Below the pieces are notes generated by a model. That model did not search any database, was not told the origin of the DNA, and saw only the letters and a list, made by a program, of their open reading frames with translations. Shown piece by piece: positions 39,206-48,116 of a DNA stretch of 64,000 bases. Both the position numbers and the translations under genes were made by a program. The DNA lies in NCBI RefSeq assembly GCF_014647515.1, contig NZ_BMPI01000005.1:184673-248672 (forward strand), written 5' to 3'. The stretch comes from Dactylosporangium sucinum. Lineage in GTDB: Bacteria > Actinomycetota > Actinomycetes > Mycobacteriales > Micromonosporaceae. How positions within the stretch are numbered: the stretch's first letter is position 1; every line of letters begins with the position of its first letter.

Positions 39206-41570
39206 AACGCGGGGAGGCCGGGAGGGAGACCGGGCGGGAGGTCGGGCGGGCGCCGGGCAGGACGCCGTTCGAGGACGTCAGCACCTCGTCCAGCGCGTCC
39301 GCCGGCAGCGGCCGGGAGAAGTGATAGCCCTGCGCCTGCGGGCAGTCCAGCTGCCGCAGGCGTTCGGCCTGCTCGGGCGTCTCGACCGCCTCGGCGATCG
39401 ATGACAGTCGCAGGCTGTTGCCCAGCTCCACGATCGCCCGGGTGAACGCCATCTCCTCGGCCTGCGCGCCGTCCGGAGTGAACGCCCGGTCGATCTTCAG
39501 GATGTCGACGGGCAGGTGCCGCAGGTACGCCAGCGACGAGTATCCGGTGCCGAAGTCGTCCACTGCGATCCGCACACCCGCCTCCCGCAACGACGACAGC
39601 AGCTCAGCCACATCGGAGACGCCGCCGCCGGAGGAGGCGCCGGTGGAGGAGACGAGCACCGACTCGGTGATCTCCAGGATCAGCGCCGAGCCGGGCAGCG
39701 GCGCGTCCCGCAGCGCCGACAGGACGACGGACACGAAGCCCGGCTCCCGCAGCTGGCGGCCCGACACGTTGACCGTCACCGAGATCCCGAAGCGCTCGTG
39801 CCACGATCGCACGTCCCGGCACGCCTGCCGCAGCACCCACGCCCCGATCGGCACGATCAGCCCGTACTGCTCGGCGATCGGGATGAACTCCAGCGGCGGC
39901 ACCGGCGTGCCCTCCGGGCTCCAGCGCAGCAGCGCCTCGACCGCCGTCACGCGCCCGGTCGCGAGGTCAACGACCGGCTGATAGTTCACGACGAACTCCT
40001 CCTCGGCAACGGCCCGGCGCAGCGCGGCCGAGATGCGCATGTGCTCGTGCCGCTCGACGGCGAGCCGCGGCTCGTAGACGGCGAGCCGGTTCTTGCCGGC
40101 CGCCTTCGCCGCGTACAGCGCGAGGTCCGCGTTGCGCAGCGCCTCCGACGGCGTCGTCGGCGCGGCGAAGTGCAGCGAGCCGACCGAGGTCGTGACGCTG
40201 AGCTCGCGGCCGTGCACCGTGTACGGCCGGCCCAGCGCGGCCACCACGGCGGCGCCGACGCTCGACAGGCGGGGCGGGGTGACGTCCTCCAGCAGCACCG
40301 CGAACTCGTCACCCCCGAGGCGCACGAGCGTGTCGGACGTCGACACCTCGCCGAGCAGCCGCGCGGCGACCTCGATGAGCAGCGCGTCCCCGGCCGGGTG
40401 GCCGAACGTGTCGTTCACGTCCTTGAACCCGTCCAGGTCGAGCAGCAGCAGGCCGTGCGACGAGGCGGTGCGGGTGACCGCGTGCTCCAGCCGCTCCTGG
40501 AGCAGCGCCCGGTTGCCGAGGCCGGTCAGCGCGTCGTGCAGCGCCCGGTGGGTGAGCTGTTGCCGGAGTGCCTCCTGCTCCTGCAGCGCCGTGCCGAGCG
40601 CGACGGCATGGGCGTCCAGCTCCCGCACCCGGCGGTTGGTGAGCCGCACGAGCTGGCTGAGCCGGGCGATCAGCAGTATCGACGTGACCACCGACGTCGC
40701 CAGCGGCACGACGACCCACCAGCGCGACGGCAGCGGCGACTCCACCAGCAGCATGGTGATCGCGACGACCGGCCCGACCAGGGCCAGGACCGAGTAGAGG
40801 TACACCCGGCGGCGCGGGATCACCGGCTGGACCCGCTCCGGCCGGCCGGCCGCGCCCGCCATCGACGGGTGCAGCGCCGCCGTGCCGATCAGGGCGTACG
40901 CGCAGAGATAGAGCCCGGTCGAGATCGCGTCGCCGCGCGTGTCGCCGGTCCAGGCGACCGCCGCGGAGAAGACGACGTCCCCGGTGATCACGGCGCCGAG
41001 CGCGCAGGACACGAGCGCGTGGGCGGGGGAGCGGACCGAGCTGGTGAAGACCATGCGGGCGGCGAGCACCACGAGCACGAGGTCGATCACGATGTACATC
41101 AGGTGCCCCGTCGTCCGCCGAACGCCCACGTGCTGGGTGAACAGCAGCGGGTGCACGATGAACGTCCAGGCGATGGCGGCCACGCCGGAGGCGACGATCC
41201 CCGCGTCGACGAACCGCTCGCCGCGCGGCCGCCGCGGGTCCGGCCGCACCCAGGCGAGCGTGCCCAGCGCCATCAGCGTGTACGAGGCGACGAACGGCAC
41301 GTCCTTGGCGGCCGGGAAGACGACCGCGCCGCTGAGCTGGTACTGCACCGCCCAGGCCAGGCTGGCCAGCACCGAGCAGCCGATGGCCACGCCGAACACG
41401 ACCCAGCTGCGCCGGTGCTCGGGGCGGTGCAGGCGCACGCCCACCGCGACGGCGGCCGCGGCGGACAGGCCGATCAGCGCGTACAGCCCCTGGCGCGGCA
41501 TGACCGGCAGGAACCCGCCGACGGCGACGGCGCCGAGCCCGAGGACCGCATACCAGCGCCACGCGGTCAT
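39204..41570 (-). CDS. GGDEF-EAL cyclic-di-GMP synthase/phosphodiesterase with membrane sensor
   Basis: The 788-residue protein starts at ATG 41570 behind GGGAG. About nine membrane helices form an N-terminal sensor (residues 1-310). A GGDEF domain with an intact LGGDEFAVLL follows, without an R-x-x-D inhibitory site in front of it (the sequence is STSDTLVR). The EAL domain has all key motifs: VEALLRW, NVSGRQL, LEITESV, DDFGTGYSSL, LKIDR, EAVETPEQ. Both activities are therefore possible. The signal is unknown. Its stop codon lies inside palindrome A2. Confidence 0.93.
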   Translation of the reverse strand: MTAWRWYAVLGLGAVAVGGFLPVMPRQGLYALIGLSAAAAVAVGVRLHRPEHRRSWVVFGVAIGCSVLASLAWAVQYQLSGAVVFPAAKDVPFVASYTLMALGTLAWVRPDPRRPRGERFVDAGIVASGVAAIAWTFIVHPLLFTQHVGVRRTTGHLMYIVIDLVLVVLAARMVFTSSVRSPAHALVSCALGAVITGDVVFSAAVAWTGDTRGDAISTGLYLCAYALIGTAALHPSMAGAAGRPERVQPVIPRRRVYLYSVLALVGPVVAITMLLVESPLPSRWWVVVPLATSVVTSILLIARLSQLVRLTNRRVRELDAHAVALGTALQEQEALRQQLTHRALHDALTGLGNRALLQERLEHAVTRTASSHGLLLLDLDGFKDVNDTFGHPAGDALLIEVAARLLGEVSTSDTLVRLGGDEFAVLLEDVTPPRLSSVGAAVVAALGRPYTVHGRELSVTTSVGSLHFAAPTTPSEALRNADLALYAAKAAGKNRLAVYEPRLAVERHEHMRISAALRRAVAEEEFVVNYQPVVDLATGRVTAVEALLRWSPEGTPVPPLEFIPIAEQYGLIVPIGAWVLRQACRDVRSWHERFGISVTVNVSGRQLREPGFVSVVLSALRDAPLPGSALILEITESVLVSSTGASSGGGVSDVAELLSSLREAGVRIAVDDFGTGYSSLAYLRHLPVDILKIDRAFTPDGAQAEEMAFTRAIVELGNSLRLSSIAEAVETPEQAERLRQLDCPQAQGYHFSRPLPADALDEVLTSSNGVLPGARPTSRPVSLPASPR

Positions 41571-41682
41571 CGAACTCCCTGTCGCTTGTTCGGATGATCT
41601 GAACATCGGCAGCGCCCCGCGGAAACTGAGCCCGCCCAAGATGGAGGAGGTTGGTGATCAAGCGCAGGGGTAGGGGGACGCG

Positions 41683-42684
41683 ATGAAGGTCGCACTGCTC
41701 GGGCCGATCGCGTGGCGGACGCCGCCGCGCGCGTACGGACCGTGGGAACAGATCGTCTCCCTGCTCGCCGAGGGGCTGGTCGCGCGCGGCGTCGACGTCA
41801 CGCTGTTCGCCAGCCTCGACTCGATCACGGCAGCCCGGCTCGACGGCGTCGTCCAGCGCCCGTACAACGAGGACTCCGGCTACGACGGGCGGGTCTGGGA
41901 GGCCATGCACGTCGCGCACTGCTACGCCCGCAGCGGTGAGTTCGACCTCGTCCACAACCACCTCGACTGGCTGCCGCTGGCGATGAGCGAGTTCTGCCGC
42001 AGCCGGCTGGTCACCACCGTCCACGGGTTCTGCTCGCCGGCGATCCTGCCCGCGTACCAGCGCGCGCACTCGGCGTACGTGTCCATCTCCGACGCCGACC
42101 GCGGCCCTGGCCTCTCCTACGCCGCGACCATCTACCACGGCATCGACATGCGGCAGTTCCCGTACTGCGAGACGCCCGGCGAGGAACTGGTCGCGTTCGG
42201 CCGGATCCACCCCGACAAGGGCACCGCCGAGGCCATCCGGATCGCCCGCGCGGCCGGCCGGCGCCTGCTGATCTGCGGCCCGGTGCATGATCAGCGGTAC
42301 CACGAGGAAGAGGTGCTCCCGCACGTCGACGGGTCGTCGGTGGTCTACGGCGGCAACGTGGGGCCGGCCGATCGTGCGCGCATCCTCGGTACCGCCGCCG
42401 CACTGTTGCATCCGATCGGCTTCGCGGAGCCGTTCGGGCTCTCGGTCGTCGAGGCGATGGCGTGCGGGACCCCGGTCGTCGCGTATCCGCTGGGCTCGAT
42501 GCCGGAGGTGGTCGACCCGGGCGTGACCGGCTTCCTGGCGAGCTCGGCCGAGGACGCGGCCGCGATCCTCGACGACGCGCTCAAGCTGGACCGCGCGCAG
42601 GTGCGCGCCCGCGCCGTCGAGCGCTTCTCGGCCGACCGGATGGTCGACGACTACCTGGCCCTCTACCGGCGACTGCTTGGGTAA
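41683..42684 (+). CDS. GT4 family glycosyltransferase
   Basis: The 333-residue GT-B fold retaining glycosyltransferase begins MKVALLGPIAWRTPPRAYGP, a common start for this group. It has DLVHNHLDWLP in the acceptor domain and, in the donor domain, VAFGRIHPDKGTAEAIRIAR and the E-x7-E motif in GFAEPFGLSVVEAMACGTPV. The substrate is unknown. It is divergent from the c-di-GMP gene (112 bp apart) and alone, so a link to exopolysaccharide made under c-di-GMP control is speculative. Confidence 0.9.
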   Translation: MKVALLGPIAWRTPPRAYGPWEQIVSLLAEGLVARGVDVTLFASLDSITAARLDGVVQRPYNEDSGYDGRVWEAMHVAHCYARSGEFDLVHNHLDWLPLAMSEFCRSRLVTTVHGFCSPAILPAYQRAHSAYVSISDADRGPGLSYAATIYHGIDMRQFPYCETPGEELVAFGRIHPDKGTAEAIRIARAAGRRLLICGPVHDQRYHEEEVLPHVDGSSVVYGGNVGPADRARILGTAAALLHPIGFAEPFGLSVVEAMACGTPVVAYPLGSMPEVVDPGVTGFLASSAEDAAAILDDALKLDRAQVRARAVERFSADRMVDDYLALYRRLLG

Positions 42685-42872
42685 TTCCCTCAAGGCCTCC
42701 GGCGCCCGGCCGAACGTTCACAGTGTGCGGCGCCCGCGGTTTTCCACGCGGTAACGCGGACGGCTCGGCTCCGGCAGCGACGTGGCAGGCTGCCGGAGCC
42801 GACGCCATCCGGTGATGGGGTGCTGGCGCAGCGTCACGGTATGCCTCTAAGCTCTCCGGCGGAGGGCAGACT

Positions 42873-44174
42873 GTGAGTAGCGTCGATATCACCGACCGGC
42901 TGGACGAGGTCGAGGAGCGCATCCTCGACTGGGACTTCGCCGGCGCCCGCGACCTCGCCCAGGCGCTGCTCGACGAGCGTGACCTGTCCGACGAGGACCG
43001 GGTGACCGCCCGCCGGCTGCTGGCCGAGGCGCTGCGCGAGCTCGGCGACCTCGGGGCCGCGTACGACCTGGCGGAGTCCGCCGCCACCAACGCCGCCCGG
43101 CTGCACGGCGCCCGCCACCCGGCGACGATCCACGCCCTCGCCGTGCTGGCCGCGGTCCGGCACGACTACGACGAGCGCGACGAGGCCGAGCGGCTGTACC
43201 ACGCCGTCCTCGACAGCGGGCTCGAGGAGGACGAGCCGGACTCGCTGCACCGGGCGATCCTGCTGGCCCGGGCCAACCTGGCCCTGCTGCAGCGGGACAA
43301 GGGCGACCGCGGGCTGGCCCTGACCATGCTCAACGCCGCGTACGTGATCCACCGCCGCGAGTACGGCGCCGACGACCTCGACACGATCCGCATCGCCGCC
43401 GAGCTGGCCGCGCTGCACCACGCCGAGGGCGACCTGCCCGCGGCGCGGCGCCTGTTCACCCTGGCGCACGCCTCGGCGCGGGCCCGGCTGGGGTCGCGGC
43501 ACCCGTTCACGAAGGCGGTGGAGTGGGAGCTGGCGGCGGTCGAGCCGCCGATGCCCTCGGCGCCGGTCTCGGTCGTCCCGGTGTCGGCGGTCCCGGTCTC
43601 CTCGGGGCCGGTGTCGTCGCGCCGGCCGTCGGCGCCGCCGGCGATGACCCCTCCGGTGTCGCCCGCCCCTCCGGTCGCGCGGGTCCCGGCCGACCTCCCC
43701 GACCTCGCAGACCTCCCCGATCTCCCCGATCTCCCAGATCTCCCTGACCGTGCGCCCGTGGCCCGGCCCGACCGGGCGCGGCTCGTCGTGCCGCTCAAGG
43801 CCGTCGTCGCCGTGGTCGTCGTCGCGCTCGTGGTGGCCGGCCTGTCGATCTGGCACTCGGTGAGCACCGGGCGGGCCCGTTCCCAGCCGTCGGTGGCGGC
43901 CGGGTCCAGCGGGGCTCCCGTGGTACAGGATCTGCGCCTGCACGACCAGGGCACCGAGCTGTCCGTGAGCTGGACCGGCCCGCGGGCCACGCTGGTCGTG
44001 GCAGTTTCACGGGCCGGCGGATCCCCGGTCGTGCTGGCCACCGTCCCGCCCGGCACCAGCTCGTACGTCGTGCGCGGCGTCGAGCCCGGCGTGGCCTACT
44101 GCGTCGTCGTCGGACCGTTGGACGACACCCGCGCGATCACCCCCACCCAGACGGTCTGTACCGGCGACCGCTGA
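42873..44174 (+). CDS. TPR - Pro-rich - TM - FN3-like protein (paralogous architecture)
   Basis: The 433-residue protein starts at GTG 42873, with GGAGGG upstream. Residues 1-230 are TPR-like helical pairs (ARDLAQALLDERDLSDEDRV, VLAAVRHDYDERDEAERLYH). A linker with P-V-S and P-D-L repeats (DLPDLADLPDLPDLPDLPD) follows, then one membrane helix (about 312-335) and a short extracytoplasmic FN3-like domain with one Cys pair. The domain order equals that of the gene at 13837-15255 although the sequences differ. No catalytic motif is seen. I infer a transmembrane adaptor that links a cytoplasmic TPR platform to the cell surface. Confidence 0.75.
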   Translation: MSSVDITDRLDEVEERILDWDFAGARDLAQALLDERDLSDEDRVTARRLLAEALRELGDLGAAYDLAESAATNAARLHGARHPATIHALAVLAAVRHDYDERDEAERLYHAVLDSGLEEDEPDSLHRAILLARANLALLQRDKGDRGLALTMLNAAYVIHRREYGADDLDTIRIAAELAALHHAEGDLPAARRLFTLAHASARARLGSRHPFTKAVEWELAAVEPPMPSAPVSVVPVSAVPVSSGPVSSRRPSAPPAMTPPVSPAPPVARVPADLPDLADLPDLPDLPDLPDRAPVARPDRARLVVPLKAVVAVVVVALVVAGLSIWHSVSTGRARSQPSVAAGSSGAPVVQDLRLHDQGTELSVSWTGPRATLVVAVSRAGGSPVVLATVPPGTSSYVVRGVEPGVAYCVVVGPLDDTRAITPTQTVCTGDR

Positions 44175-44196
44175 GTATTCGGGGAGATTTCCGGGG

Positions 44197-44209
44197 TATA
44201 GTCCGCCCG
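44197..44209 (+). promoter_or_regulatory. leaderless -10 of gtrA
   Basis: The near-perfect -10 TATAGT (44197-44202) is followed by 7 nt and ATG 44210, with no ribosome site. Confidence 0.6.
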
Positions 44210-44776
44210 ATGCGGCTCACAGACCGGGCGCTGAACCACCTGCCCACACGGTTGGCGGTCCTGCTACGCAAGCACCGCGAGACGGTGAAGTTCGTGATCG
44301 TCGGCGGATTCTGCTACGTCGTGACGCTGCTGGTCAACTACGCTCTCCGGCTCACCGTGCTCGACGAGAAGCCGGTGACGGCGCTGACCGTCGCCAACGT
44401 GGTGGCCTCGGTCGTCTCCTACTTCCTGAACCGCGAGTGGTCCTTCCGCACCCGCGGGGGTCGCCGCCGCCACCACGAGATGCTGCTGTACCTCGCGATC
44501 AACGGCGCCGGCATCGTGGTGAACGCGGCTCCGCTGTGGGTGGCCCGGTACGTGTTCGGCCTCCAGCACCCGACCGTGAGCGGCCTGGTCGAGGAGCTGT
44601 CGGACTTCGCGTTCGGCATGGTGCTGGGCACGCTGCTGGCGATGCTGTTCCGCCTGTGGGCGTACCGCGCGTGGGTCTTCCCGCACGACGACGTCCGCCC
44701 GGCCCCGAACCGCTACGAGGTCCCGGCTCAGGCGGCCCAGCCCGCGCAGGTGGCGACGGAGACCCCGAGCGCCTGA
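44210..44776 (+). CDS. GtrA family membrane protein
   Basis: The 188-residue protein has four membrane helices of the GtrA type: VKFVIVGGFCYVVTLLVNYA, the conserved SYFLNREWSFRTR between helices 2 and 3, and FRLWAYRAWVFP at the end of helix 4. GtrA-like proteins are thought to flip lipid-linked sugars or assist cell-wall glycan synthesis. The 30-residue tail is Pro/Ala-rich. The GT4 gene at 41683 lies 1.5 kb upstream and could supply the sugar (speculative). Confidence 0.9.
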   Translation: MRLTDRALNHLPTRLAVLLRKHRETVKFVIVGGFCYVVTLLVNYALRLTVLDEKPVTALTVANVVASVVSYFLNREWSFRTRGGRRRHHEMLLYLAINGAGIVVNAAPLWVARYVFGLQHPTVSGLVEELSDFAFGMVLGTLLAMLFRLWAYRAWVFPHDDVRPAPNRYEVPAQAAQPAQVATETPSA

Positions 44777-44785
44777 CCCGCCGCC

Positions 44786-44840
44786 ATGATCGATGGAGGA
44801 TTCTGGCTGCCATGGCAACCGAAACTCTCCATGGATCATG
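44786..44840. repeat. palindromic element C3
   Basis: CATGATCGATGGAG (44786-44799) and CTCCATGGATCATG (44827-44840) pair with one mismatch. The inner TTCTGGCTGCC/GCAACCGAAA resembles C2. It lies just after gtrA. Confidence 0.8.
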
Positions 44841-44924
44841 AGCCGTAGGTCGGACTCCGCTCATCCCGCCCGGCATTTCGGAAATGTCGGATTTGTTCGG
44901 TCAGCCCACGTGGCGGCGCGGTCC

Positions 44925-45073
44925 GGAGTGAGCGCAGTCAAGGGGGAGCCAGGGCAGTCGGCGGAGTGAGTGCAGTCAAGGGGGAGCCAGGGCAGTCGGC
45001 GGAGTGCACGCAGTCAAGGGCGGCCAGGGGAGTCGGCGGAGTGCGCGCGGTCGAGGGGGCCAGGGCGGTCGGC
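44925..45073. repeat. 38-bp tandem repeat, 4 copies plus partial
   Basis: Units start at 44925, 44963, 45001 and 45038 (38, 38, 37 and 36 bp) with GGAGTG and CAGTCAAGGG as core; a partial copy follows to about 45090. Non-coding, between the convergent gtrA and STAS genes. Confidence 0.88.
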
Positions 45074-45095
45074 GGAGTGCGCGTCGGCGGCGGGG

Positions 45096-45440
45096 CTAGT
45101 AGGTGATGTGGTCCGGGTCGGGCTCGGAGGGGGAGCCGAGCATCTCGTGCACGCCGGCCACGCGGAGCTGGCGGTGGACGAACGGGCTCGCGCGGTGGAC
45201 CACCACCCGCACCCCCTCGGCGCCGGCCTCCCGCTGGGCGCCGACCAGCGCGCCCACCGCGGCCGAGTCCAGGAACGTCACCAGGCCCAGATCCACCCGG
45301 AGCACGCTCGGGCGGCGGCTCGTGGCGGCGGACACGATCTCCTGACGGAGCGTGGTGGCGGTGGTGTGGTCGATCTCGCCCCGGACGGAGACGACCGTCG
45401 AACCGTCCATGGTCACGTTGACCGTTACCGACATCGACAT
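45096..45440 (-). CDS. STAS domain anti-sigma factor antagonist
   Basis: The 114-residue SpoIIAA/RsbV-like single-domain protein has VVSVRGEIDHTTATTLRQEI and VTFLDSAAVGALVGAQREA, where the Ser of the D-S-A motif is the expected phosphorylation site. It would bind an anti-sigma kinase and release a sigma factor. No kinase or sigma gene is adjacent. Given the SigB/SigF-type promoters elsewhere in this window, a role in that circuit is conceivable (inference). Confidence 0.92.
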   Translation of the reverse strand: MSMSVTVNVTMDGSTVVSVRGEIDHTTATTLRQEIVSAATSRRPSVLRVDLGLVTFLDSAAVGALVGAQREAGAEGVRVVVHRASPFVHRQLRVAGVHEMLGSPSEPDPDHITY

Positions 45441-45513
45441 TGTGCCCCCACGGTGCTCACGCGCCCCAGCATAAGAGCTGGCGAACCATCATGCAGCGGG
45501 CGGGGGCCGAGTG

Positions 45514-46119
45514 TCACCCGGACTGCGGCGGCAGATGGCCGGCGATGTGGTCGGGACAGTGCAGGCGCAACTCACGGTAACCGAACGGCGCGTCGACGAA
45601 CCAGCAGTGATGGGGGTTGTCGGTGCCGGGGTGACGATACCCGTCGAAGAAGCGGCACGACAGGCACATCTTCGTCACCGGGATGCTGCCCTGCTGCTGC
45701 AGCAGGCCGATCCTCGCCGTGACCAGGCGGAGCAGGCGGGCCTGGGTCTTGTCGTCGAGATCCTCGACGTGGCCGAGCAGCGAGGCGGCCCAGTTCTGCG
45801 GGGCGGGCGTGGTCGCCAGGCCGCGCTCGGTGGCGGCGACGCGCATGTCGCGCGCCGCATACGACGGGGCGGGGCGCATCTCGACCAGGCCCTCGGCGAT
45901 CAGCGGCGACACGAGCGCCATCGTCGCGGCGACCGTCGAGCCGAGCTCGGCGGCCAGGTCGGACAGGCGGAACTCCCGGTCGCGCCGGCCGAGCAGCAGC
46001 AGCACCTGCCGGTGGGCGGGCGGGAGGCCGTGCTCGGGCTCGGGGCCGTCGGTCGGGGCCATCACGGCGACCCGGACCAGACCCGCGACGAGCTTCTGGG
46101 CCTGTGCTTCCAGCGTCAC
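45514..46119 (-). CDS. MarR-like winged-helix regulator with C-terminal Cys/His cluster
   Basis: The 201-residue protein starts at GTG 46119 behind GGAGG. Residues 1-100 are a MarR-type winged helix (PAHRQVLLLLGRRDREFRLS, DLAAELGSTVAATMALVSPL). The C-terminal 45 residues carry MCLSCRFFDGYRHPG, then NPHHCWFV and LHCPDH, that is C-x2-C followed by H-H-C and C-x2-H. This resembles a metal site (zinc or Fe-S), absent from ordinary MarR proteins, so it may sense redox or metal state. Targets are unknown. Confidence 0.8.
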   Translation of the reverse strand: MTLEAQAQKLVAGLVRVAVMAPTDGPEPEHGLPPAHRQVLLLLGRRDREFRLSDLAAELGSTVAATMALVSPLIAEGLVEMRPAPSYAARDMRVAATERGLATTPAPQNWAASLLGHVEDLDDKTQARLLRLVTARIGLLQQQGSIPVTKMCLSCRFFDGYRHPGTDNPHHCWFVDAPFGYRELRLHCPDHIAGHLPPQSG

Positions 46120-46293
46120 GGCGACCTCCGCTCCACATCGGCCCTGTTGCAGACACAGTAGTCGCGCACGTCGATCAACAGGAGACGCGACGCGACCGAA
46201 TTGTGCACCCGAAGTACCGGATAAATCGAAAAATGTCCGGAAAATAGGGTAGGGTTCCGGAGCCGAACAGGTGCGAATTCGGGGGATGAAGGC

Positions 46294-46752
46294 ATGGGTG
46301 TACGACGGCTGGCGACCAGCGCCACGACCGCAGCGACCGCCGCGCTCATGGCGGCGGCGATCGTCGCGGTCGACGCGGGAGCGGCCGCCGCCGCGGCGGG
46401 CGGACCGGCCGGCGGCCGGACCTGGGAGAGCGCCACCGGACCCGGGCCCACCCTGCTCACGCTCACCGTGGCCAAGGGCGGGTCCACCAAGCCGGTCCAG
46501 CGCCGCGCCTTGCTCACCTGCTCGCCGGCGGGCGGCACGCACAAGCAGGCCCGCAGCGCCTGCGCCGAGCTGGCCAAGGTCGGTGGGAACTTCGGCAAGC
46601 TGCAGGTCAGCGGCGGCGCGTGCACGATGCAGTACGACCCGGTGACGGTGACCGCCCAGGGCCGCTGGAAGGGCCGGAAGGTCGACTACGTGCACACCTT
46701 CGGCAACGCGTGCACGCTGTCGACGACGACGGGCGCCGTGTTCAGCCTTTGA
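46294..46752 (+). CDS. SSI-type subtilisin inhibitor (secreted)
   Basis: The 152-residue protein has a 35-residue signal peptide followed by the Streptomyces subtilisin inhibitor fold: LTVAKG near the start, TCSPAGGTHKQARSACAEL, and TFGNACTLSTTTGAVF at the C-terminus. The reactive loop reads ACTMQYDPVTV, so P1 is probably Met and P1' Gln, a subtilisin-directed specificity. Four Cys form the two standard disulfides. It ends 11 bp inside the convergent DUF1501 gene. Confidence 0.93.
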   Translation: MGVRRLATSATTAATAALMAAAIVAVDAGAAAAAAGGPAGGRTWESATGPGPTLLTLTVAKGGSTKPVQRRALLTCSPAGGTHKQARSACAELAKVGGNFGKLQVSGGACTMQYDPVTVTAQGRWKGRKVDYVHTFGNACTLSTTTGAVFSL

Positions 46753-48112
46753 ACACGCCGATCGTCTGGAACTGGTGGTTCGGGAAGATCGCCGCCGAGT
46801 CCGCCACGTTGAAGCGCTTCTTGAGCATCTCCGCGAGCACGTCCCGGTAGTCGTTCGCGCCGGCGACGTCGCCCTGGTCGAGCGCGCCCTGCGACAGCCC
46901 CGGCCACTTGCCGTGCACCTTGCCGCCGTTCAGGCCGCCGCCGACCAGCAGCATCGCGTTGCCGTGCCCGTGGTCGACGCCCACGTTGCCGTTCTCCTGC
47001 ACGCGCCGGCCGAACTCGCTCATCGTCACGATCGTCGTCTGGTCGAGCGCCGGACCCAGGTCGGTGGCGAACGCGCCGATCGCCTGGGACAGGTTGCCCA
47101 GCGAGTTGCGCATGTCGCCGCCGTCGACCCGGCCGAGGTTGGTGTGCATGTCCCAGCCGCCGACGTCGAGCGCCGCCACCCGCAGGCCCACGCCCGCCTT
47201 GATGAGCTGCGCGATGTCGCGCAGCCGGTCGGCCAGGCCGCCGCCGGGGTACTGGACGCCCTCGGCCGGACGGTACTGCGAGTTCGCGATCCGCTGGGCC
47301 GTGTTGATCGCCTGGATGGTGCTGTTCGCGGTCGCCGCCAGGGAGTGGTCCAGCCCGGTGTACAGCGTCTTCAGCGCCTCCATCGTCTGGGTGCGCATGG
47401 CGTCGTTGTCGATCCGGAAGTCGCGGATGCCGTTGAGCACGATGGCCTGCTCGCCACCGACCAGGGAGCGCGGCAGGGCCGAGCCCTGGGCCACGGCCCG
47501 GAACGTGGTGCCCGGGCCCATCTGCGCGAGCACCCGGTCGAGCCAGCCGGTGCGCACCGCGACCGAGGCGGCGCCCCGCTCCAGCGCGTCCTGGGCCTGG
47601 AAGTGGCTGCGGCTGGCGTCCGGCGAGGCCACCGCGTGCACCGCCGCCATCTGGCCGGACTGCCAGAACTTGAACAGCGGCTCCATCGCCGGGTGCAGGC
47701 CGAAGCCCCGCCCGGCGGGCAGCGCGGCCGCCGCCGGGATCGCGATGCTGGGCCGCATCTGCCGGTAGTTGCCGTCCTCGACCGGCGCGACCACGGACAG
47801 CCCGTCCATGCCGCCGCGCAGGAAGATCACGATGAGCGTGCCCTTGCTGTCCTCCGGCGCGGCGAACGCGACCCGGCTGGTGACCAGCTGGCTGCCGAGC
47901 GCGGCGACGCCGACGAACCCGGCGCCCTGCACGAGCCGGCGCCGGGTGAAGCCCTTGCTCCACTTGTCCCGCTCGGAGGCCAGCTCGTCGCCGACCTGCT
48001 CGGCCTGGACGCGGATCGCCGCCTCGCACAGGTTGGGGCCGTGCCGGCGCAGCTCTTCCAGGCTGGCCGGGCGGCGCTCGCCCTCCGGGAGGGCAGAAGG
48101 ATCGAGGATCAT
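46742..48112 (-). CDS. DUF1501 domain protein, Tat substrate
   Basis: The 456-residue protein has a twin-arginine signal (FTRRRLVQGAGFVGVAALGS) that starts only after about 53 residues, which is unusual. The DUF1501 body (sulfatase/alkaline-phosphatase-like fold) follows: LIVIFLRGGMDGLSVVAPVE, VASPDASRSHFQAQDALERG, DVGGWDMHTNL, and MSEFGRRVQENG with DHGHGNAM. It is presumed to act outside the membrane together with the DUF1800 protein encoded immediately upstream (4-nt gap). The biochemical function of the pair is not established. Confidence 0.9.
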   Translation of the reverse strand: MILDPSALPEGERRPASLEELRRHGPNLCEAAIRVQAEQVGDELASERDKWSKGFTRRRLVQGAGFVGVAALGSQLVTSRVAFAAPEDSKGTLIVIFLRGGMDGLSVVAPVEDGNYRQMRPSIAIPAAAALPAGRGFGLHPAMEPLFKFWQSGQMAAVHAVASPDASRSHFQAQDALERGAASVAVRTGWLDRVLAQMGPGTTFRAVAQGSALPRSLVGGEQAIVLNGIRDFRIDNDAMRTQTMEALKTLYTGLDHSLAATANSTIQAINTAQRIANSQYRPAEGVQYPGGGLADRLRDIAQLIKAGVGLRVAALDVGGWDMHTNLGRVDGGDMRNSLGNLSQAIGAFATDLGPALDQTTIVTMSEFGRRVQENGNVGVDHGHGNAMLLVGGGLNGGKVHGKWPGLSQGALDQGDVAGANDYRDVLAEMLKKRFNVADSAAIFPNHQFQTIGVFKG

Positions 48113-48116
48113 GACC

